From an uncultured Opitutia bacterium (GTDB lineage: Bacteria; Verrucomicrobiota; Verrucomicrobiia; Opitutales; UBA953): DNA of 5,128 nucleotides. The notes beneath the pieces were generated by a model, which worked only from the letters and a program-made list of their open reading frames with translations, was not told the origin of the DNA and did no database searches. The position numbers and the translations under genes were made by a program. The first letter of the stretch is position 1, and every line of letters starts with the position of its first letter. Below are positions 1-4,778 of this stretch, one piece after another. The DNA lies in assembly GCA_937875975.1 (NCBI GenBank), contig CALEEU010000041.1, forward strand, positions 1-5,128. The letters are read 5' to 3'.

Positions 1-60
1 GAGGGACTTGAATTGTCCGATGACGACCCGCTTCCTTCAAGCCCGTTCCCACCCAACACC

Positions 61-528
61 ATGATAACCATCAAAACCACCCTGGCCGCCGCGCTTCTCG
101 CCGTCGGCCTCCACGCCCAACTCGCCGCCGCCCCCGCCAAGGACGAAGGCCAGACCGCCGATCCAGAGCACGCCCGGCTCGTCGCTGCCCGCAAGGCGGC
201 GAACGACCTACCGGAGGTCATGTCGGCCGAACAACAGGCCAAGGCGGATCGGGCGCTCACCAATAAGGCCTACGCCGAATATAAGGTCGCGCGTAAGCGC
301 TCGACCGACTCCGAGACGGCCTACCGCAAGATCTTCGACACCGCTCTCGCGAAGGTCGACGAAGGCGCACCGGCCTTACAGGAGAAAGAGCGGGCTGCCT
401 TCCGCGAGCGCATGCTCAAAGCTCGGACCGCCAAAAAGGGTGCGGCAAAGAAAGTCGTCCCCAAAGCAGACGACGAGGAGGACGATGCGGACGACGAGCC
501 ATCGAGCCCGACTAAGTCTTCCAACTGA
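61..528 (+). CDS. Small secreted/periplasmic hypothetical protein with charged disordered tail
   Basis: I do not recognise this 155-residue protein. The N-terminus looks like a Sec signal peptide: a short n-region with Lys5, a hydrophobic stretch at about residues 7-23 (TLAAALLAVGLHAQLA), then an alanine-rich cleavage zone, with signal peptidase I cleavage plausible after Ala19, Ala23 or Ala26. There is no lipobox cysteine; the protein has no cysteine at all. Residues 30-120 are rich in Ala, Lys, Glu and Arg and probably helical. The C-terminus is charge-segregated, with a basic run at 118-135 (KARTAKKGAAKK), then an acidic block at 137-146 (ADDEEDDADDE), then a Ser/Pro/Lys end; it is probably disordered. 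ATG at 61 is preferred because it puts the signal peptide at the N-terminus, although no Shine-Dalgarno precedes it. A TTG at 13 follows GAGGGA at 1-6 and would add 16 acidic/Pro-rich residues, so it remains possible. The gene stands alone and ends just before a strong terminator. Function unknown. Confidence 0.72.
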   Translation: MITIKTTLAAALLAVGLHAQLAAAPAKDEGQTADPEHARLVAARKAANDLPEVMSAEQQAKADRALTNKAYAEYKVARKRSTDSETAYRKIFDTALAKVDEGAPALQEKERAAFRERMLKARTAKKGAAKKVVPKADDEEDDADDEPSSPTKSSN

Positions 529-536
529 AGATGACC

Positions 537-560
537 GACCCGCCGCAAGGCGGGTCTTTT
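537..560 (+). terminator. Intrinsic terminator after the small secreted protein gene
   Basis: A perfect 8-bp GC-rich stem, GACCCGCC (537-544) pairing with GGCGGGTC (549-556), closes a GCAA (GNRA) tetraloop and is followed by TTTTATTT. It starts 8 nt after the TGA at 526-528. The T-tract lies only on the plus strand, so it should stop plus-strand transcription. Read from the minus strand, the bases after the stem are GGTCATC, not a T-run, so it is a poor terminator for the convergent operon. The convergent gene's TAA stop (561-559) is built from the last bases of the T-tract, so the two genes share this boundary with essentially no spare DNA. Confidence 0.9.
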
Positions 561-2016
561 ATTTAGCGAGCGCGGCTTCGAACGCCGACCAGATCTCTTC
601 CAGTGGTTCAAGTCCGACGGAGATGCGCAGGAGATCGGGATCGAGTCCGGCGGCACGGATATGTGCCCTGCCCTGCTCGCTGGTAACTTCCTCAAAATGC
701 GCGAGCCAAAGGAACGGAGCGGCCAGAGTGTAGCGTAGTCCGAAGCTCGGGCCCTTGGCCACAGCCAGGCGATCGTAGACGCGGCGCATGTCGCCTCGGA
801 GTTCTAGCGTGACGAGCGCGCCAGCGCCGGCGCCTGGACGCAGCAAGCGTCGATAACTGGCGGCCGTCGGGCCTTGGTCGGCCGTGCGGACTCGTGCAAC
901 GGCGGGATGCGCGGCGAGACGCCGCGCGAGTTCCGCCACGGTCGCGGAAAGGCGGCGGGTGACTTCTTCCATACGTCCCACTTGCTTCGCGAGGACGGCG
1001 AGGTCGAGCGTGTGTAGGGGCTCAAGCCGACGACGCGCCAGGGCAAGTAGCTCCGTGGCGTCAGCCCGGGACGGATGCACCGCAAGCACTCCCGCCATGA
1101 TATCGCCTTCGGAGCCGGCGTATTTCGTGAGACTTGAGACCACGATGTCGGCGAACGGCAGGACGTCGACGGAGGCGAGGCCGACGCTGCTCGGGTCGAG
1201 CAGGAGTTTGGCTCCATGCTGATCGCAAAGGGCGCGTAACGCCGGGATGTCTGCGGTCTCGAGCTGCGGGTTATTCGGGACCTCGGTGAAGACGCCGGCA
1301 ATATCGCCCGCGGCGAGCAGACGTTCGACGGCAGCGAGGTCGCGGACGTCGGAGATGAAATGATGTTTCGCGTCGCGCGCCTTCTCGAAGAGACGGGTCG
1401 AGTCGACGTAAAGCCACCCGAGCTGAATCCAGGCGGAGCGGCCGCGCGGCCGCTGCACGGCGTCGACGGCGGCGAGGGCAGCGTCGACGGCGTTCATCCC
1501 AGAGGTGGCGATAAGAATATCATCGGCAAGCACCCCGGAGAGGAGCGGAGATAACGCCGCGCGGATACTGTGCAGGGCGGCAGAGCCATCGGCTGGCGCC
1601 GAGCGAGCGAGCCAGGCTTCCGCCTGGCGAGAGGAGATCAATGTGCCCGTGTGCTGGACCATCTTCGCCAGGCGCAACGCAGCATCACCGGCGGGCGTCG
1701 TGACCAAGCACCAATCGCCGACACGATCAACGGAGGTGAGCGTGGCGCCGGCATGTTCGGCCAGGCGACGGGCGCTCGCCTCGGAGACGAGCGGGAAAAG
1801 TTCGCCGATTCGTCCGAGTCCACTGGCGGCTTCCTGGGCGGCGCGCGTGACGAGCGCGTTGCGTACAAAACGCGGGTAGCCGGCGTGGAGGTGTTTCCAA
1901 ACGCGCTCTTCCTTACGCTCGTAGCTCTCGACGTCAGCGAGCGTCGGCAAACAGACAACGGTCGCGTGCGGCGAGTCGGGCACCGTGGCGCCCAAAGCTG
2001 GCGAGAGAATCGGCAC
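559..2016 (-). CDS. Cys/Met-metabolism PLP enzyme, fungal Str2-like cystathionine gamma-synthase type
   Basis: A 485-residue, fold-type I PLP-dependent enzyme. The PLP lysine is Lys298 in SSLTKYAGS, the Asp that pairs with the PLP ring nitrogen is probably Asp274 (KLLLDPSS), and TSGMNA (171-176) is the usual phosphate-side Gly-Met turn. The C-terminus carries the family signature LLRISVGLE (462-470). The wording is not that of E. coli MetB, which uses YGGT and SRRGNPTR. It matches what I recall of fungal cystathionine gamma-synthases (yeast Str2 type): an N-terminal PDSPHA..CLPTLADVESYE block (13-32), GYPRF (46-50), LGWLYVDS (199-206), VLPFADIVVSSLTK (285-298) and KGPSFGLRYTLAAPF (421-435). 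Family knowledge suggests condensation of an activated homoserine with cysteine to cystathionine in the cytoplasm, but a lyase or sulfhydrylase activity cannot be excluded. It begins with GTG (2016-2014), 2 bp after the lysA stop, behind a GAAGG Shine-Dalgarno inside the end of lysA, so it is likely translationally coupled. It ends at the convergent terminator. Confidence 0.85.
   Translation of the reverse strand: MPILSPALGATVPDSPHATVVCLPTLADVESYERKEERVWKHLHAGYPRFVRNALVTRAAQEAASGLGRIGELFPLVSEASARRLAEHAGATLTSVDRVGDWCLVTTPAGDAALRLAKMVQHTGTLISSRQAEAWLARSAPADGSAALHSIRAALSPLLSGVLADDILIATSGMNAVDAALAAVDAVQRPRGRSAWIQLGWLYVDSTRLFEKARDAKHHFISDVRDLAAVERLLAAGDIAGVFTEVPNNPQLETADIPALRALCDQHGAKLLLDPSSVGLASVDVLPFADIVVSSLTKYAGSEGDIMAGVLAVHPSRADATELLALARRRLEPLHTLDLAVLAKQVGRMEEVTRRLSATVAELARRLAAHPAVARVRTADQGPTAASYRRLLRPGAGAGALVTLELRGDMRRVYDRLAVAKGPSFGLRYTLAAPFLWLAHFEEVTSEQGRAHIRAAGLDPDLLRISVGLEPLEEIWSAFEAALAK
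1437..1454. repeat. 18-bp perfect palindrome inside the Str2-like gene
   Basis: AGCGGCCGCGCGGCCGCT is identical to its own reverse complement and consists of two abutting GCGGCCGC octamers flanked by A and T. It lies in codons for QRPRGRS (residues 188-194) of the Str2-like enzyme. Strong GC bias and Arg/Pro/Gly codons make such sequences more likely, so a function is uncertain. Confidence 0.6.
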
Positions 2017-2018
2017 GA

Positions 2019-3275
2019 TCAGAGACCTTCAGCCGGCTGCTCGTTCTGCAGGATCTGCTCGAGTGTCTGGCGACGGCGAATCAGCGAGACCTTACCGTCG
2101 CGACGCAGGAGGACTTCCGACGCCTCCGGGAAGGAGTTGTAATTCTTCGTGCTCATCCCGGAGCAATACGCGCCGGCTCCGCCGATGACGCAGAGATCGC
2201 CAGCGGTCGCTTCGGGCAGAGTGCGGGTGGCGAGCGTCTCCGGTTCGCCGGGGGCGCAGCTGATTAGGTCGCCCGATTCGCAACAGTGTCCGACGATGAC
2301 GTAATCCCGCGAGGCACCGGTGGCCTTCGCTGGGTAGAGATACACCGGGTGCTGCGAGCCATAGAGCGAAGGACGCAGGATCTCGGTCATACCCGAGTCG
2401 AGCTTGATGAATTCACGGGTGCCAGTGGAGACGAGGTCTTGGACGCGGGAAAGGACGGCGCCAGCGTTAGCGACGAGGAAAGTTCCGGGCTCGATCTCGA
2501 GACGGAGCTTACGTCCGTCGGCTTGGGCAAATTTCTCGAAGGCGACCTTGACCGGCGCGCCGACGACCTGTGGGTCGGTGCCCTTCTCCGCCGCGACGCG
2601 GGCGACCTTGTAGCCGCCGCCGAGGTTGAGCGTATGGACGGTCGGAAAACGGCTGACGAGGGCGAGGCTCGCCGCAGAGACTTCCTGCCAGACGACGGGG
2701 TCGCTGCCGGAACCGATATGGGTATGGATGCGGACGACCTTCAGTCCGTACTGCTTCACGATGGCCTGGGCCTGATCCACCCACTCATGCCAGATGCCGA
2801 AGGAGGAGTCAGGACCGCCGACGTTAGTCTTGCCGGTGCCGCCCGAGCCGCGGCCGGGATTAAAGCGCAGCCCCACCTCATGGCCCGGGAGGGCCTTGCC
2901 GATGCGCTCGAGCTGGTGGAGGGAGCAGGCGTTGACGTGCACTCCCTTATTAAGGAGAGAGGGGAAATCCTCCGGGAGCTCCTGGGAGGAGAGCGAGATG
3001 CGGTCGGCCGAGATTCCGGCCAGGATGGCACGGCGGACTTCCCAGCCCGAGCTGGCATCGAAATGCAGGCCCTTGTTCGCGAAGACCTTCAAGACCGAGG
3101 CATTCGGGCAGGCCTTCATGGCAAAACGGACCGTTACGCCGAAGGCGTTCGGGAAGGCCAGCATGGCGTCAGCCTGGGCCTCAAGGGTGACCTGATCATA
3201 GACATAGCAGGGGGTGCCATGGGCCGCGGCGATTTGGCGGGCCGAATCAGGAAGAAGGAAGCGGTGATTTTCCAC
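2019..3275 (-). CDS. lysA: Diaminopimelate decarboxylase (LysA-type, fold-type III PLP)
   Basis: A 418-residue protein, close to the roughly 420 of E. coli LysA, which decarboxylates meso-diaminopimelate to L-lysine in the cytoplasm. In order: an alanine-racemase-like barrel with PLP Lys54 in FAMKACPN (51-58), KTNVGG..SSFGIW (149-162), HTHIGSGSD (184-192), the glycine loop NLGGGY (217-222) and EIEPGT (260-265). The C-terminal beta domain has LDSGMTEILRPSLY (292-305, Arg301 and Tyr305), HCCESGD (330-336, catalytic Cys332 and Glu333), GAGAY (366-370) and NYNSFPEASEVLL (378-390). The end, LIRRRQTLEQIL, is like the E. coli C-terminus. Odd points: the EPGR arginine is Thr265, the segment before CESGD is GHC instead of GPL, and STKNYNSFP replaces SSNYNSRP. 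Start is GTG at 3275; no upstream in-frame ATG/GTG near it and no convincing Shine-Dalgarno. It leads a two-gene operon with the Str2-like enzyme. A related decarboxylase with altered substrate is the main alternative. Confidence 0.9.
   Translation of the reverse strand: MENHRFLLPDSARQIAAAHGTPCYVYDQVTLEAQADAMLAFPNAFGVTVRFAMKACPNASVLKVFANKGLHFDASSGWEVRRAILAGISADRISLSSQELPEDFPSLLNKGVHVNACSLHQLERIGKALPGHEVGLRFNPGRGSGGTGKTNVGGPDSSFGIWHEWVDQAQAIVKQYGLKVVRIHTHIGSGSDPVVWQEVSAASLALVSRFPTVHTLNLGGGYKVARVAAEKGTDPQVVGAPVKVAFEKFAQADGRKLRLEIEPGTFLVANAGAVLSRVQDLVSTGTREFIKLDSGMTEILRPSLYGSQHPVYLYPAKATGASRDYVIVGHCCESGDLISCAPGEPETLATRTLPEATAGDLCVIGGAGAYCSGMSTKNYNSFPEASEVLLRRDGKVSLIRRRQTLEQILQNEQPAEGL
2022..2033 (-). 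promoter_or_regulatory. Ribosome-binding site for the Str2-like gene inside the lysA 3' end
   Basis: On the minus strand the junction reads GAAGGTCTCTGATCGTG: a GAAGG Shine-Dalgarno about 10 nt before the GTG start, with the lysA TGA stop lying between them and only 2 nt (TC) between stop and start. This supports GTG at 2016 as the true start and suggests that ribosomes finishing lysA reinitiate on the next gene. Confidence 0.6.
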
Positions 3276-3396
3276 GGGAGTGTCTCGGGCGGACTGTGTC
3301 AGGCCCGCCCTTCCCTTCCAGCCTTTTTGCGAATGTATGACACCGCTTGCCTCCCCTCCCCTCGCCCCTTGGGATGACCTCAGCTCACGCTATCCT
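3276..3396. promoter_or_regulatory. Divergent lysA/mnmE intergenic region (no clear promoter recognised)
   Basis: These 121 bp separate the start codons of lysA (leftward) and mnmE (rightward), so they must hold the promoters for both units unless a promoter lies inside a gene. I see no convincing -35/-10 pair for sigma-70 in either direction. On the minus strand TACATT (3337-3332) matches TATAAT at four of six positions but has no matching -35. On the plus strand TTGGGA (3369-3374) and TATCCT (3391-3396) are 16 bp apart, but they would start transcription beyond the mnmE ATG. The region contains pyrimidine-rich runs (TTCCCTTCC, CTCCCCTCCCCTCGCCCC) and the inverted repeat listed separately. 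Neither start codon has a usable Shine-Dalgarno here. Confidence 0.45.
3287..3310 (-). repeat. Inverted repeat in the lysA 5' leader
   Basis: GGGCGG (3287-3292) and CCGCCC (3305-3310) form a 6-bp GC stem, and inside it CTG (3294-3296) can pair with CAG (3300-3302) around TGT. On the minus strand the hairpin would end 11 nt before the lysA GTG. There is no T-run after it on either strand, so it is not a simple terminator. It may be a leader structure or an operator, or chance in GC-rich DNA. Confidence 0.35.
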
Positions 3397-4755
3397 ATGT
3401 CCGCCACCGAGACCATCGTCGCCGCCGCGACACCCGCCGGCCGCTCGGCCTTGGCCATCGTGCGCGTCGACGGCCCGCTGGCCTCGGCCATCGCAACGGC
3501 CGCCCTCGCCCGCAAGACCCCGCTCGCCGAGAAGACCTCGACGCTCGGTATCTGGCGTAACCAGGACGGCGAGCCCATCGACCAGGTCGTCGCCGTGCTC
3601 TGGCATGCCGGCCGCTCCTTCACGGGCAACGACTCGCTCGAAATCACCTGCCACGGTAATCCCCTGATTGTGCGTCGCCTCACCGAGGATTGCCTCGCGC
3701 GCGGCGGCCGCATCGCCGGACCCGGCGAGTTCACGCGCCGCTCCTACCTCGCGGGCCGCATCGACCTCACCCAAGCCGAGGCCGTCGCGGATCTGATCCA
3801 CGCCAGCTCGGAGCGCGCGCTCGCCTCCGCCCGGCGTATGCTCGCCGGCGAACTCGGCCGGCATGTCGCCCGCTGGACCGACCGCACGTTGCAGATCCTC
3901 GCTGAACTCGAGGCGCACATCGATTTCCCGGAGGAAGACCTGCCGCCGGAAGACCCGCGCGGCCCTGCGGCCCGCTTGATTGAAATTGCGTCAGAACTTT
4001 CTGGATACGCCCGCACGGCGAAGCACGACGGCGCCCTGCGCGCCGGTCTGCGCGTCGCCGTCGTCGGGGCGCCCAACGCCGGGAAGTCGAGCCTGCTCAA
4101 CGCGCTCGCCGGCGCCGACCGCGCGATCGTGAGCCCCGAAGCCGGCACGACACGCGACTACCTCGAGGCGCCGGTCGCCGGACTGCCGCTCGCCGTGACC
4201 GCGATCGACACCGCCGGATTACGCGACGGTGGTTCGACGCTCGAGAACCTCGGCATGGCGCGCTCGCTCGAACAGGCACGCGGCGCGCATCTCCTTCTTC
4301 TGGTCGTCGACGCTTCGGCGGAGCCCCCTGCCCTGCCGGCGGATCTCGTCGCGCTGCTCGACCCCGCGCGCACGCTCATCGTCGCCAACAAGTCGGACCT
4401 GCCCGCACATCGTGCACAGAAAGATTTCCTGCCTCGGATCGCGAAGCTTTCCGCCTGCCTCTTAGATGGGCGCGACGCCGAAGCGCTCCGCGCCAAGCTC
4501 GGGGAGTTCCTCATCGCCAAGGAGATCGCCCCGGGGGCCGAAGACCTCGTGGTCAGCGTCCGCCATGCCGAGGCCCTAGCGCGGGCAGCGACCGCCCTTT
4601 CCGAAGCCGCGGGCCACCTCAAGGCCCCCATCCAGACCGAGCTCGCGGCCGCCCAGGGCCGGGCCGCCCTGGACGCCCTAGGGGAAATCGTGGGTCGCAT
4701 CGATAATGAGCGTATGCTGGACAAGCTCTTCGCTTCCTTCTGCATAGGTAAGTGA
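3397..4755 (+). CDS. mnmE: tRNA modification GTPase MnmE
   Basis: A 452-residue GTPase, against 454 in E. coli. With MnmG it adds the aminomethyl-type group at C5 of U34 in tRNAs reading split codon boxes, using GTP, FAD and a folate one-carbon donor. The N-terminal folate-binding domain opens with ETIVAAATPAGR (5-16) and continues to GPGEFTRRSYLAGRIDLTQAEA (108-129). The inserted G domain holds G1 GAPNAGKS (224-231, with Asn227 at the K+-coordinating position), the K-loop/G2 GTTRD (250-254), G3 DTAGL (271-275), G4 NKSD (331-334) and G5 LSA (351-353). Glu283 aligns with the catalytic Glu282 of E. coli. The helical domain ends in the family's FCIGK (448-452), so the enzyme is complete, with the conserved Cys449. 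ATG at 3397 is chosen because family homology begins right after it; an in-frame ATG at 3337 would add an unrelated 20-residue Pro-rich leader. No Shine-Dalgarno is visible. mnmG follows after 23 bp. Confidence 0.97.
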   Translation: MSATETIVAAATPAGRSALAIVRVDGPLASAIATAALARKTPLAEKTSTLGIWRNQDGEPIDQVVAVLWHAGRSFTGNDSLEITCHGNPLIVRRLTEDCLARGGRIAGPGEFTRRSYLAGRIDLTQAEAVADLIHASSERALASARRMLAGELGRHVARWTDRTLQILAELEAHIDFPEEDLPPEDPRGPAARLIEIASELSGYARTAKHDGALRAGLRVAVVGAPNAGKSSLLNALAGADRAIVSPEAGTTRDYLEAPVAGLPLAVTAIDTAGLRDGGSTLENLGMARSLEQARGAHLLLLVVDASAEPPALPADLVALLDPARTLIVANKSDLPAHRAQKDFLPRIAKLSACLLDGRDAEALRAKLGEFLIAKEIAPGAEDLVVSVRHAEALARAATALSEAAGHLKAPIQTELAAAQGRAALDALGEIVGRIDNERMLDKLFASFCIGK

Positions 4756-4756
4756 T

Positions 4757-4778
4757 TCCCTCCGGTGAGGGAGCGCCT
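4757..4778 (+). promoter_or_regulatory. mnmG: Shine-Dalgarno of mnmG folded into a small hairpin
   Basis: Between the mnmE TGA and the mnmG ATG lies TCCCTC (4757-4762), CGGT, GAGGGA (4767-4772): a perfect 6-bp stem with a four-base loop. The GAGG Shine-Dalgarno (4767-4770, 8 nt before the ATG at 4779) forms the 3' arm, so it would be hidden when the hairpin is closed. The mnmE stop codon ends at 4755, 1 nt before the stem, so a terminating ribosome would cover and open it. The stem is seen directly; the coupling role is inferred. There is no T-tract, so it is not a terminator. Confidence 0.55.

Noticed and set aside
13..60. TTG start at 13 for the secreted protein, behind GAGGGA at 1-6
   Set aside because: It would place 16 acidic/Pro-rich residues before the signal peptide. 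Kept as an alternative only because the Shine-Dalgarno spacing is good.
321..695. A 124-residue minus-strand frame overlapping the secreted-protein gene and the Str2-like gene end
   Set aside because: It crosses the terminator and overlaps two better-supported genes in other frames; its Ser-rich run is just the reverse of the acidic GAC/GAG codons.
2286..3377. A 363-residue open frame on the plus strand opposite lysA
   Set aside because: It is antisense to a clear LysA with all motifs, has low-complexity Asp/Gly/Arg-rich content and no recognisable domain. Long antisense frames are expected in GC-rich genes with strong third-position bias.
3280..3396. Longer mnmE starting at 3280 or at ATG 3337
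   Set aside because: The added residues are Pro/Ser-rich intergenic translation with no match to MnmE, whose conserved start (TIVAxATPxGR) fits ATG 3397.
3369..3396. TTGGGA/TATCCT promoter for mnmE
   Set aside because: The predicted transcription start would fall several bases after the mnmE ATG, so the transcript would lack the start codon.
4757..4772. Hairpin between mnmE and mnmG as a terminator
   Set aside because: The stem is only 6 bp and no T-tract follows; it overlaps the mnmG ribosome-binding site instead.
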